Under the pieces are notes generated by a model. It made no database searches, had not been told where the DNA came from, and worked only from the letters and a program-made list of their open reading frames with translations. From assembly GCA_041398025.1 (NCBI GenBank), contig JAWKVM010000010.1, positions 62,001 to 126,000 of the forward strand: 64,000 nt of DNA, in the 5' to 3' direction. Position 1 is the first letter of the stretch. Every line of letters begins with the position of its first letter. The stretch is from JANQPX01 sp041398025 (lineage in GTDB: Bacteria > Pseudomonadota > Alphaproteobacteria > Geminicoccales > Geminicoccaceae). The position numbers were made by a program, and so were the translations under genes. Positions 17,455-26,233 of the stretch are shown piece after piece.

Positions 17455-18269
17455 GTCACGCCCTCGGCGAAGGCGGGCTCCTTACCGCGCACACTGATGC
17501 GCCCACCGACGATGTCGCGCTTGATCGCATTGGTGAGATCGAACACCTCCCTGGTCGCCATGATGTCGAAGGAGCGCGGGCGCGGGAACGGCACGGCGTA
17601 GGTTTCGGCGACGCGGCCAGGCCGCGGCGTAAGCACGACCACGCGGTCGGAAAGAAAAATCGCCTCCTCGATGCTGTGGGTGATGAAGACGATGGTGGTC
17701 GGCCGGTCCAGCCAGACGTCCTCGACCAGATGATTCATTTCATCACGGGTGAAACTGTCCAGCGCGCCGAAGGGCTCGTCCATCAGGAGCACCGAGGGTT
17801 TGAGCGCAAGCGCGCGCACCATGGCCGCGCGCTGCTGCATCCCGCCCGAAAGCTCGCGCGGCATCTTGCCGCCGAAGCCTTCGAGCCCGACCCGCTCCAG
17901 CAGGTGATCGATCCAGCCGCGATCCGGCTCGGTGCCCTTGATCTCGAAGGGGAAATGAATGTTGGCGTCGAGGTCGCGCCAGGGGAGCAGGTTCGCCTCC
18001 TGAAAGACGATGCCGATATCGGGATGCGGGCCGGTGATCGGCCGGCCGTCGAGAAAAATCGCGCCTGAGGTCAGGCCGTGCAGGCCGGACATGGACCAGA
18101 GAAGCGTGGTCTTGCCGCAGCCCGATGGCCCGACCACGGAAATGATCTCGTTGGGAAAGACGTCGAGCGAGCAACGGTCGAGCGCCAGGAGATCGCCTGT
18201 CGCGGTCGTGTAGGCTTTCGAAGCGCTATCGACCCGCAGCTTCGGCGCTGTGGCATCGGCCACCGTCAT
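17451..18269 (-). CDS. ABC transporter ATP-binding protein (NitT/TauT type)
   Basis: The 272-aa protein contains Walker A GPSGCGKTT, the signature LSGGMQQRAAMVRAL, Walker B VLLMDEPFGALD and the switch histidine in FITHSIEEA. The ATG at 18269 is chosen; the frame is open five codons further to a TTG without a better ribosome site. It is the first gene of the minus-strand importer operon and is divergent from the FMO gene, with 166 bases between the two starts, where promoters for both must lie. Confidence 0.93.
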   Translation of the reverse strand: MTVADATAPKLRVDSASKAYTTATGDLLALDRCSLDVFPNEIISVVGPSGCGKTTLLWSMSGLHGLTSGAIFLDGRPITGPHPDIGIVFQEANLLPWRDLDANIHFPFEIKGTEPDRGWIDHLLERVGLEGFGGKMPRELSGGMQQRAAMVRALALKPSVLLMDEPFGALDSFTRDEMNHLVEDVWLDRPTTIVFITHSIEEAIFLSDRVVVLTPRPGRVAETYAVPFPRPRSFDIMATREVFDLTNAIKRDIVGGRISVRGKEPAFAEGVT

Positions 18270-18435
18270 GCGCTTCTCGCCCAAAAATCACGCTTTTCCG
18301 ACTTTCTTTCTACTGGTTGATTCGAGCTTGTCGCCAAGCCGATCGGGTGTCAAGCGCCGGCCGGAAGCCGCTCGGCGATTGACGCAAGGGCGGGGCTGCA
18401 GGGAAACTGGATGGGAAAACGAGAAAGGATCACGA

Positions 18436-20250
18436 ATGCCGGCGACAGCTCCAACGGCAATTGCGGCAACCTGGCTGGAAGCGCTCGAAGCTGCGCTTGC
18501 GGCCGAGGATGTTCAGACAGCATCAGGACTGTTCGCGGCGGACGGCTACTGGCGGGACCTCCTCGCCTTCACCTGGAACGTCAAGACCATGGAGGGGCGC
18601 TCGGCGATCGCCGCGATGCTGGAGACGACCCTGGCACAGACGCAGCCGAAGACCTTCCGGCTGAGCGGCGAGACGACCCGTCGGGACGGTTTGATCGAAG
18701 CCTGGTTCACCTTCGAGACCGCGACCGCCCATGGCGAGGGAATCGTCAGGCTGGGGAGCGACGGGTGCAGAACCCTCCTCACCGTGATGACCGACCTTAA
18801 GGGCTTCGAGGAGAGGATGGGTCTGACCCGCCCGCAAGGCGTGCGCCACCAGGCCGATCGCGCGAGAAAAACCTGGGCGGAACTGCGGGCGGAGGAGGAG
18901 CAAGCGCTCGGCAGGACCGAGCAGCCCTACTGCCTGGTCATCGGCGGCGGCCAGGGCGGCATCGCGCTCGGGGCACGCCTTCGCCAACTCGGCGTGCCGA
19001 CGATCATCGTCGAGAAAAATGCCCGCGCCGGCGATAGCTGGCGCAATCGCTACCGCACGCTGGTGCTGCACGACCCGGTCTGGTTCGACCATCTGCCCTA
19101 CATCCCCTTTCCCGATCACTGGCCGGTGTTCACGCCCAAGGATCAGCTTGGCGACTGGCTGGAGATGTACGCCAAGGTGATGGAGCTCGACTACTGGACC
19201 TCGACGCGCGCCGAGCAGGCGTCGTGGGATGAGGCGACGCAACGCTGGAGCGTCCAGCTCGACCGTGCGGGGGAAAAGATCACCCTTCACCCTGCCCATC
19301 TGGTGTTCGCCACCGGCGCCTATGGACCGCCGCGGCGCATCCCGCTTGCCGGGCTCGAGCAATTCAAAGGCCGCGTATTGCATTCCAGCGACTATCAGCG
19401 AGGCAGCGATTTCGCCGGCCAGCGCGTCGTCGTCGTGGGCGCCGCCAGTTCCGGTCACGACGTCGCGGTCGATCTCTGGGAGGCGGGCGCAGACGTCACC
19501 ATGGTCCAGCGCTCGCCGACGACGGTGGTGAAATCCGAGACGCTGATGGAGCTCGCCTTCGGCGATCTCTACTCGGAAGAAGCGCTCGCCCGCGGCATCA
19601 CCACCGAGAAGGCGGACATGCTGCTCGCCGCCACCCCCTATGCGCTGCTGGCGGAAGGTCAGAAGCCGCTGGTCGAAGCGATGAAGACGCGCGACGCCGA
19701 CTTCTATCGTCAGCTCGAAGCTGCCGGCTTCACGATCGATTTCGGCGAGGACGAGACCGGGCTGATCATGAAGGCGTTCCGCACCGGCTCCGGCTACTAT
19801 ATCGATGTCGGCGCCTCCGATCTGATCATCCGGGGCGAGATCGCGGTCAAGAGTGGCGTCGGCGTTGAGGGCCTGAGCGAAGACGCCCTTCTGCTCTCCG
19901 ACGGCAGCGAGATCCTTGCCGATGCGGTGATCCTCTGCACCGGCTTTCAGTCGATGCACGAGACCGTCGCCGCAATCGTGTCGCGCGAGGCGGCCGACGC
20001 TGTCGGTCCCTGCTGGGGTCTCGGCTCCGGCGTGCGCGGCGATCCCGGCCCCTGGCAGGGCGAGCCGCGCAACATGTACAAGCCGACCGCGGTCGAAGCG
20101 CTCTGGTTCCACGGCGGCAATCTGGCCCTTTCCCGCTTCTACTCGAAGATCCTGGCGCTGCAGCTCAAGGCGCGCATGGAGGGCATCGACACGCCGGTCT
20201 ACGCGCCGCCGGCAAGCGCCGCGTCGGCGCCGGACGTGACAAGACCATGA
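18436..20250 (+). CDS. Flavin-containing monooxygenase with N-terminal NTF2-like domain
   Basis: The 604-aa protein is a fusion. Residues about 1-130 form a SnoaL/NTF2-like domain (a WLEALEAALAAEDVQTASGLFAADGYWRD-type start, shown here only as character). Residues from about 165 on are a flavoprotein monooxygenase with the FAD motif CLVIGGGQGG, the FMO fingerprint FKGRVLHSSDY, and the NADPH motif VVVVGAASSGHD. The C-terminus contains ILCTGFQSM. It should hydroxylate or oxygenate a soluble organic compound with NADPH and O2. The open frame begins upstream at 18250, but the ATG at 18436 follows GAAAGGATCACGA and marks the true domain start. It overlaps the SDR gene by four bases. Confidence 0.88.
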   Translation: MPATAPTAIAATWLEALEAALAAEDVQTASGLFAADGYWRDLLAFTWNVKTMEGRSAIAAMLETTLAQTQPKTFRLSGETTRRDGLIEAWFTFETATAHGEGIVRLGSDGCRTLLTVMTDLKGFEERMGLTRPQGVRHQADRARKTWAELRAEEEQALGRTEQPYCLVIGGGQGGIALGARLRQLGVPTIIVEKNARAGDSWRNRYRTLVLHDPVWFDHLPYIPFPDHWPVFTPKDQLGDWLEMYAKVMELDYWTSTRAEQASWDEATQRWSVQLDRAGEKITLHPAHLVFATGAYGPPRRIPLAGLEQFKGRVLHSSDYQRGSDFAGQRVVVVGAASSGHDVAVDLWEAGADVTMVQRSPTTVVKSETLMELAFGDLYSEEALARGITTEKADMLLAATPYALLAEGQKPLVEAMKTRDADFYRQLEAAGFTIDFGEDETGLIMKAFRTGSGYYIDVGASDLIIRGEIAVKSGVGVEGLSEDALLLSDGSEILADAVILCTGFQSMHETVAAIVSREAADAVGPCWGLGSGVRGDPGPWQGEPRNMYKPTAVEALWFHGGNLALSRFYSKILALQLKARMEGIDTPVYAPPASAASAPDVTRP

Positions 20251-21008
20251 TCGACTTCGCCGGCGGACGCGTCGTCATCACCGGGGCCGCGGGCGGCGTC
20301 GGCCAGGCGCTCGTGCAGGTCTTTGCCGAAGCCGGTGCCTCGGTGGTCGCCTGCGATCGTGCGGGCATGGATCTCTCGGCTGACGGCATCGCCGAAGCGC
20401 ATGTCTTCGACCTGCTCGACGATGACGCCGTTGATCGCTCCGTGAATGCGATCATCGCGAACGGCGCGCCCGTAGCACTGATTTCCAATGCCGGCTGGAC
20501 CCGGGCGGAAACGCTCGCCGATGTCGATGGCCAGGCGCTCGCGGACGAGATGGACCTGAACTTCAAGAGCGCCGCCCGTCTCTCCAAGGCGCTGATCCCG
20601 GCGATGCGCGATCGGCCCGAAGGTGCCGCCTTGGTGTTCGTCTCCTCGGTCAACGCGCAGACGCATTTCGGCAACCCGGTCTATGCGGCTGCCAAGGCAG
20701 CGCTGCATGCCTGGATGCGCGCGATCGCCACCGAGGAGGGCCGCCACGGCATCCGCGCCAACGCGGTCCAGCCGGGCTCGATCATGACGCCGGCCTGGGC
20801 GCATCGGATCGCGCAGAACCCGGGCATCGTGCAGGCGATCCAGCGGCTCTATCCGCTCGGCCGGCTGGTCGAGCCGATCGAGGTCGCGCGCGCTGCCGCC
20901 TTCCTCGCTTCATCGGCAGCAAGCGGCATCACCGGCGCGGTGCTGCCGGTCGATGCCGGCATCTCGGCGGGCAATCTCCCGTTTCTCGAACAGATCGCCG
21001 ACGGCTGA
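20247..21008 (+). CDS. SDR family oxidoreductase
   Basis: The 253-aa protein is a classical short-chain dehydrogenase. The cofactor motif reads VVITGAAGGVGQAL, the NAG motif appears as ISNAGW, and the catalytic triad is seen as Ser in FVSSVNAQ, with Tyr and Lys in YAAAKAALH. The C-terminus has the usual PVDAG region. An acidic residue after the second strand (ACDRAG) points to NAD rather than NADP. It is coupled by an ATGA overlap to the FMO gene, so it likely oxidises or reduces the product or substrate of that enzyme. Confidence 0.92.
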   Translation: MIDFAGGRVVITGAAGGVGQALVQVFAEAGASVVACDRAGMDLSADGIAEAHVFDLLDDDAVDRSVNAIIANGAPVALISNAGWTRAETLADVDGQALADEMDLNFKSAARLSKALIPAMRDRPEGAALVFVSSVNAQTHFGNPVYAAAKAALHAWMRAIATEEGRHGIRANAVQPGSIMTPAWAHRIAQNPGIVQAIQRLYPLGRLVEPIEVARAAAFLASSAASGITGAVLPVDAGISAGNLPFLEQIADG

Positions 21009-21032
21009 GCCATCTCAAAGGGAGCCAACGTC

Positions 21033-21524
21033 ATGGATTTCGAAACCAACCCCTTTCCTGGAGCCGATCCCGATCGCCATGCGCTTTGGGACATGCTGGT
21101 GCGCCGCGACATCGACGCCTTTCTCGCGCGCGACTGGTCGATGGTCGAGGACGATTTCATCCAGGAGAGCTTCTTCGGCATGCACGCCCATTTCCTCGAC
21201 GATGCCGATGCCTGGCGCCTGCAGTTTCCGCGGCTCGAGGTCTACCGGGACGAGTGGCTGCGCCAGGCGGAAGAGACGGCCGCCGAAAGCTTCGCCGAGC
21301 CGCTTCGCCCTGCCCTCTTCCGCATCACCACGCTCCGCGACATCGACGTCGCCGGCGACAAGGCGGTGCTGCACAAGAAATTCAACGGTTCGATCGCCAA
21401 ATCGGCCGGCGAGACGGTGCGCCTTCGCTGGCAGACCCTCTATTTCTGCAGGCGTGTCGACGATGTCTGGAAGATCGCCGGCTTCGTCGGCTATATGCCG
21501 AACCCGCTCGGTAAGGCCGCCTGA
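21033..21524 (+). CDS. NTF2/SnoaL-like protein of unknown function
   Basis: The 163-aa soluble protein has the cone-like fold pattern of the SnoaL/NTF2 group: an alpha-helical first third (LWDMLVRRDIDAFLARDWSMVEDDFI) and a beta-rich second part ending in RLRWQTLYFCRRVDDVWKIAGFVGYMP. It starts behind GGGAG 8 bases upstream and is the third gene of the FMO-SDR operon. It is longer than most members. It may be a small isomerase, hydratase or ligand-binding protein of the same pathway, since the FMO itself also carries an NTF2-like domain. The reaction is unknown. Confidence 0.7.
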   Translation: MDFETNPFPGADPDRHALWDMLVRRDIDAFLARDWSMVEDDFIQESFFGMHAHFLDDADAWRLQFPRLEVYRDEWLRQAEETAAESFAEPLRPALFRITTLRDIDVAGDKAVLHKKFNGSIAKSAGETVRLRWQTLYFCRRVDDVWKIAGFVGYMPNPLGKAA

Positions 21525-21701
21525 CGAGCCGAAGCGGGGGCGTCTTGCCGGCCGTTGCCCCTCGCCGATCGCCCGACGATGGCAGAAGCGCCGACCTGTT
21601 TCCACCGATCACCGACATCGAGGCGGATCCTGTGGCCGCGAGCTGGCGGTGAGCCTCATGCCGGCGGGCGCTCGACTGTCTCACGACGCCCCTTAGTCGC
21701 C

Positions 21702-24287
21702 TCACTGATCGAGCGCGACGGACTCCCAACCACGAACAGACCGGTTCTCCAGCAGCGCATTGATCTGGTCGGCAGGCTGCGGCCGACCGAGATGGTAGCC
21801 TTGGACCTGATCGCAGCCCTCGCTCCGCAGGAAGTCCAACTGATCGGACGTTTCGACTCCTTCCGCCGTCGTCATGATGCCGAGGCTCTTGCCGAGCCCG
21901 AGCATGCTGCGGACGATCGCTGCGGCATTGGCGTCCTGTTCCAGGATATGCACGAATGACTGATCGACCTTGAGCCTGTCGAACGGGAAGCGGTGGAGGT
22001 GACCGAGGCTCGAATATCCCCTGCCGAAGTCATCCATGGCAATTTTTACGCCGAGCTGTTTCAGACCTTCGATCGTCTGCACGGTCGCCTGAACATCGTG
22101 CAGCAGAACGCCTTCCGTGATCTCCAGTTCGAGACGATTCGGGGACAGGCCGGTCTCTTCGAGAACGTCGTTGACGAGCCCGACCAGATCCGGATGCCGA
22201 AACTGCACGGGCGACAGATTGACCGAAATCGCAATGTCCGGCCATCGGACAGCCTGCGTGCATGCCGTGCGCAAGACCCACTCGCCAATGGGCAGAATCA
22301 GGCCCGTGGTCTCGGCAAGAGGAATGAAATCTGCCGGCCTGATGCTGCCACGCGACGGATGGCACCAGCGCAGCAGCGCTTCGACACCGACCACCTGCTC
22401 CTTGTCCACATCGATGAGCGGCTGATAGACGAGCTCGAACTGGTCCTCTGCCAGGGCCTGGCGGAGGTCATGTTCCAGGGTCTTGCGCACCTGCAGCTCC
22501 GCGTCCATTTCCGGGGCGAAGAAGCGGTAGGTACCGCGGCCTTCCGCCTTGGCGCGATAGAGAGCGATGTCGGCCTGCTTGAGAAGCTGGAGCGGTTCCT
22601 CGCCGTCGGCAGGCGCGAGCGAAATGCCAATGCTCAGCCCGGCAAACATATCGTGATCGCCGATGCGCAAAGGCTGGCTGAACTGGCCCAGGAGGCGCTG
22701 GCACAGAGCTTCCGCGTGGCCGGGCTGACCCTGGCCGACCTGGATGATCGCAAACTCGTCCCCGCCGAGCCGCGCGATGGTGTCGGCCTGACGAACGGAG
22801 TCCTTGAGGCGTGCTGCGACCTCCTTCAGGAGATGATCACCCGCATCATGGCCCAACGTGTCGTTGACCTCCTTGAATTGGTCGAGATCCAGGCAAAGCA
22901 CGGCAACCGATCCGCCATGCCGCCGCATAATGGCCATGGCGTGGTCGAGCCGTTCGCCGAACAGGGTGCGGTTGGGCAGATCGGTCAGCGGATCATGCAA
23001 GGCCAGGTAGGCCGCCCTCTGCTGCGCTTCGAGCTGCGCCGTGATGTCGCTGGCCGTGCCGCGGTAACCGACGAAGTTGCCCTGGTCGTCGACGATCGCC
23101 CGGCCCGACAGCTCGCAGATATGCACCTTGCCATTTGCCGCCGTGATCGTGCAGCGCAGCCCGCGATACGCCTCTCGCGCATCGATCCTTGCACGGCGCG
23201 CCCGCTGCACCGGATCGCCATCGTCGAACGTCACGATGTCGTCCTGCCGGCGACCCAGCATGTCGTCGATATTGTGGCCGGTGACGTCGATGAAGCGCCC
23301 GGAGAGATAGGTGAAGCGGAGCTCGCTGTCCGTCTCCCAGACCCAGTCGGAAGCGGCTCCGGCGATGTCGCGGAAACGCGCCTCGCTTTGCTGCAGCGCG
23401 CGCAGAGTGAGAGCATTCTCGGCTTCGAGCTCCCGCTTGGCGATCAGGCTGGTGCGGAACACTTCCAGCGACCGGGCCAGCATGCCGAGCTCGTCGACCC
23501 GTCGCTTGCCGATCAGGTCGACGTCGAGCTCGCCCTGGGCGAGCTTGCGGGTGACCTCGGCGAGACGTCTCAGCGGCCGGAGGGCCGCATTGTGCAGCAG
23601 GCCGACGATGAGACCGAGGGTCAGGATCACCACCCCGAGGGAGGTTGCCGCCCGACGCTTCGTCTCGCTCCGCCAGACCGCAAGCGCGGGCTCGAGATCG
23701 ACGGCCGCGCTGTACGCGCCGATGACCTCGCCGGCGCTCAACCCCATGAGCCCGCCATGACATGAGGCGCAGCGTTCATGCCTGGCCGGCCCCTCGCCCA
23801 TCACGACGGGGCGGGTGACACGCAGAATGCTGTCCGTCGTGATGCTCCGCTGGGTTTCGGCAGTGGCGATCGCCGCCGCGTCGACCTCGTCGAGGGGGCC
23901 CTCGATCTCTCCTCGCTGATTGGCCTCCTGATAGGCGAGCACCTTCGGCCCCATGACCAGCCAAAGCTTGACCCCCTCACTGACGGCGGAAAACTGCTCC
24001 ATGGTGCCGTTGAGGGTTTCGATCGCAGGATCGCCGTCCTTGACTTGTCCGCGATGAAGCATGGATTGGCTATGAACCGCCTCGAGCATGTCCAGTGCTG
24101 CGTCGGCATGGCGCTCGGCGGTCAGTTCGATCTCATCCAGCTCGGCGATCATGTCATGGCCGAAAATCGGGATGCCGACCGCTACGAGGGCGACTCCGAC
24201 CGCCAGAACGATCGCTTTGGAAAGCGACAACCTGTCGAAGACGTAATGCATGAAGCCAAACCACCTGCCAAACAGACAGGGCATCAT
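21702..24287 (-). CDS. Membrane GGDEF-EAL protein with c-type haem motif in sensor domain
   Basis: The 861-aa protein has a transmembrane helix at about 24-43, a periplasmic domain of about 170 residues and a second helix at about 216-233. These are followed by HAMP (about 234-285), PAS (about 300-420), GGDEF (motif at 508-512, RLGGDEF) and EAL (motif at 636-638, with DDFGRGYSS further on). The RxxD inhibitory site of cyclase domains is present (RQAD at about 499-502). Both catalytic motifs look intact, so it may both make and degrade c-di-GMP. The periplasmic domain resembles DUF3365/Tll0287-like sensors and has CASCH at 173-177, a c-haem attachment motif. It is convergent with the NTF2-like gene; an alternative start exists at residue 13. 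Confidence 0.9.
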   Translation of the reverse strand: MMPCLFGRWFGFMHYVFDRLSLSKAIVLAVGVALVAVGIPIFGHDMIAELDEIELTAERHADAALDMLEAVHSQSMLHRGQVKDGDPAIETLNGTMEQFSAVSEGVKLWLVMGPKVLAYQEANQRGEIEGPLDEVDAAAIATAETQRSITTDSILRVTRPVVMGEGPARHERCASCHGGLMGLSAGEVIGAYSAAVDLEPALAVWRSETKRRAATSLGVVILTLGLIVGLLHNAALRPLRRLAEVTRKLAQGELDVDLIGKRRVDELGMLARSLEVFRTSLIAKRELEAENALTLRALQQSEARFRDIAGAASDWVWETDSELRFTYLSGRFIDVTGHNIDDMLGRRQDDIVTFDDGDPVQRARRARIDAREAYRGLRCTITAANGKVHICELSGRAIVDDQGNFVGYRGTASDITAQLEAQQRAAYLALHDPLTDLPNRTLFGERLDHAMAIMRRHGGSVAVLCLDLDQFKEVNDTLGHDAGDHLLKEVAARLKDSVRQADTIARLGGDEFAIIQVGQGQPGHAEALCQRLLGQFSQPLRIGDHDMFAGLSIGISLAPADGEEPLQLLKQADIALYRAKAEGRGTYRFFAPEMDAELQVRKTLEHDLRQALAEDQFELVYQPLIDVDKEQVVGVEALLRWCHPSRGSIRPADFIPLAETTGLILPIGEWVLRTACTQAVRWPDIAISVNLSPVQFRHPDLVGLVNDVLEETGLSPNRLELEITEGVLLHDVQATVQTIEGLKQLGVKIAMDDFGRGYSSLGHLHRFPFDRLKVDQSFVHILEQDANAAAIVRSMLGLGKSLGIMTTAEGVETSDQLDFLRSEGCDQVQGYHLGRPQPADQINALLENRSVRGWESVALDQ

Positions 24288-24559
24288 CGGTCGAAAAGGT
24301 TAATTTAATCTTGCCTTGAACGGAGTCCGATCAGATGGATGCGGCTGATCGGGAAAGCTCCCTGCCGAAAACGCCAGCCATGGCCGTTCATGGCTCAGGC
24401 TTTCCTCGGCTGCTGACGAAAGGCGATCGGCGGAGGGTCCGGCCAGGATCGGGGTTTCTGGCTCGCCCGGTCGATCTTTGCTAAGTCTGTAGCCATGGCG
24501 GCGCGGCAGCGGCGATGCCGAGCCTTCGTCGCCCGGCGAGGCTCAAGCCTGGTGAAAGC
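24288..24559. other. Divergent intergenic region
   Basis: These 272 bases separate the GGDEF-EAL gene (minus) from the ankyrin gene (plus). They must contain both promoters. An open frame extends into this region from the ankyrin gene up to 24515, but without a signal-peptide-compatible start. The bases just upstream of the GGDEF-EAL start are A/T rich (24297-24312). No operator-like repeat was recognised. Confidence 0.4.
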
Positions 24560-25480
24560 ATGATGAGAGCTTGGACACTTTCCCTGTTCGCCCTCGGTGT
24601 CTGCCTGGGCGGCGCCGGCACGGTCGCCGCCCAGGCCTCACCCCCATGCGATCAGCTTAGCCGGGAGGTACGCCTCCCCGCGGTAGCCGACAATGCGCGC
24701 GAGCTGAACTTCCACCTGTTCGACGCCGCCAAGCAGGGCTGCCTCGACCTGGTCGATGCCCTGCTCGAACAGGGAGCCTCGCTCGGTGCGCGCGATCGCT
24801 TCGGCAACACCGCCCTCACCCTCACTGCCCGGGCCGGCCATGCCGCGCTGGTCCGCGCTATGCTCGACCGTGGGGCTGCGATCGACCACGCCAATCTCGG
24901 CGGCAGCACGTCGCTCCTGCGCGCCATCGAGAACGGCCAGCCGGAGACGGCGGCTCTCCTGCTCGACGCCGGCGCCGATCCGAACATCGCCGATCAGCGC
25001 GGCATCCATCCGCTGATCGCCGCCGCCTATGATGGGGACGATGGCCTGGTGCGTTCGCTGCTGGCGCATGGCGCCGATCCGAAGCCCGCCGACCGCACCG
25101 GCAAGAGCGCCCTGGTCTACGCCGCCGGCAACGGCTTTCCTCGGGTCGTCGAGGCGCTGCTCGCCGCCGGCGTGCCGGTCGATGACGCCGATACGCATGG
25201 TCTCACGCCGCTGATGTGGGCCGCCGGCCATGCCGACCAGGTGTCGAGCGACGATGGGGCGGCGACGGTCGACCTCCTGATCGACAGAGGTACCGACATC
25301 GCCCTTGCCGACGATCGCGGCCGCACGGCGCTGATGATCGCGGCCGAGCGCGGCCATGCCGGGATCGTGGAGCGTCTGCTCGCCAAGGGCGCCGATCCGC
25401 TCGCCCGGGACAGCGCCGGCAAGCGTGCCGTCGACCTCGCGGCCGACGATCGGATCAGGGCGGTGCTGGGCAAGCTCTGA
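24560..25480 (+). CDS. Exported ankyrin-repeat protein
   Basis: The protein of about 306 aa has a signal peptide (residues 1-26, ending VAAQA) and then about seven to eight ankyrin repeats, recognisable by spaced G-TAL/TPL, AA-x-GH and LL-x-GAD patterns, for example GRTALMIAAERGHAGIVERLLAKGADP near the C-terminus. Two start codons lie next to each other (24560 and 24563). Ankyrin repeats bind other proteins; periplasmic versions occur next to redox enzymes and catalases. Here it converges on the cytochrome c gene with only three bases between the stops. A chaperone or assembly role for the PQQ dehydrogenase/cytochrome pair is conceivable but unproven. Confidence 0.85.
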   Translation: MMRAWTLSLFALGVCLGGAGTVAAQASPPCDQLSREVRLPAVADNARELNFHLFDAAKQGCLDLVDALLEQGASLGARDRFGNTALTLTARAGHAALVRAMLDRGAAIDHANLGGSTSLLRAIENGQPETAALLLDAGADPNIADQRGIHPLIAAAYDGDDGLVRSLLAHGADPKPADRTGKSALVYAAGNGFPRVVEALLAAGVPVDDADTHGLTPLMWAAGHADQVSSDDGAATVDLLIDRGTDIALADDRGRTALMIAAERGHAGIVERLLAKGADPLARDSAGKRAVDLAADDRIRAVLGKL

Positions 25481-25483
25481 GCG

Positions 25484-26059
25484 TCAGAAGCCGGCCAGGA
25501 ACTTTGCCAATGCCTCGAGGTCGGCATCCTCGTAGGTGCGGAACAGGGCGCCCTTGTCCGGCGCGTTGTTTCTGACCTTGTTCTTGAATTCCAGCATGGT
25601 GCGCTCGAGATAGGCCGGGTTCTGGCCGGCCAGGCGCGGGATGCGGCTGTCGCCGTTATAGCCGCCGAGATGGCACTGGGTGCACTCGCCGGCCCCGGCT
25701 GCGCGCTGACCGGCCTCGATGTCCTGATCGGTCGCGCGATAGCCGATCCTCGGCCATTCCTTGTCGGCGAACAGCTGGGCGACCGCCTTCATCTGGTCCT
25801 TGGACAGGCCCTCGACGATCGGCTGCATGATCGCGTTCTCGCGCCGCCCGGCCTGGTAGTCCCGAAGCTGCACGTAGAGGTAGTAGAACTCCTGGCCCCA
25901 GATGATCGGATAGTCCGGCTCGATCGGCCGGCCGTCCTCGCCATGGCAGCTCACGCAGAGCTCAGCCAGCTCCTCGGTGGTCTGCTCGTCCTGGGCCAGG
26001 GCGCTGCTGCCAAGCATGAACAGCAGTACCAGAACCGGTGCCAGCGATCTCGACGTCAT
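25484..26059 (-). CDS. Exported dihaem cytochrome c
   Basis: The 191-aa protein has a signal peptide (hydrophobic residues about 6-19, ending ALAQ) and two CxxCH motifs, CVSCHG at about residue 36 and CTQCHLGG in the middle, so it should carry two c-type haems in the periplasm. It resembles class I cytochrome c4-like proteins. The ATG at 26059 is preferred; the upstream open part lacks signal-peptide character. It lies 174 bases downstream of the PQQ dehydrogenase gene on the same strand and is a good candidate for its electron acceptor. Confidence 0.88.
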   Translation of the reverse strand: MTSRSLAPVLVLLFMLGSSALAQDEQTTEELAELCVSCHGEDGRPIEPDYPIIWGQEFYYLYVQLRDYQAGRRENAIMQPIVEGLSKDQMKAVAQLFADKEWPRIGYRATDQDIEAGQRAAGAGECTQCHLGGYNGDSRIPRLAGQNPAYLERTMLEFKNKVRNNAPDKGALFRTYEDADLEALAKFLAGF

Positions 26060-26233
26060 GCGAACGACCCCGTCAGTCTCAGGCAAGTCAAGAAAAAGGC
26101 CGCCCGGAGACGGCCCCTTTCCAGCTAGGGACGCGACCACGTCGGACGATTCCCTCGGCGGCGCACAAAAACCTGGCGGCATACCATCAATCTTGGCACC
26201 CAAGGCGGGGATCGAATGACGTGGTCATACCAC

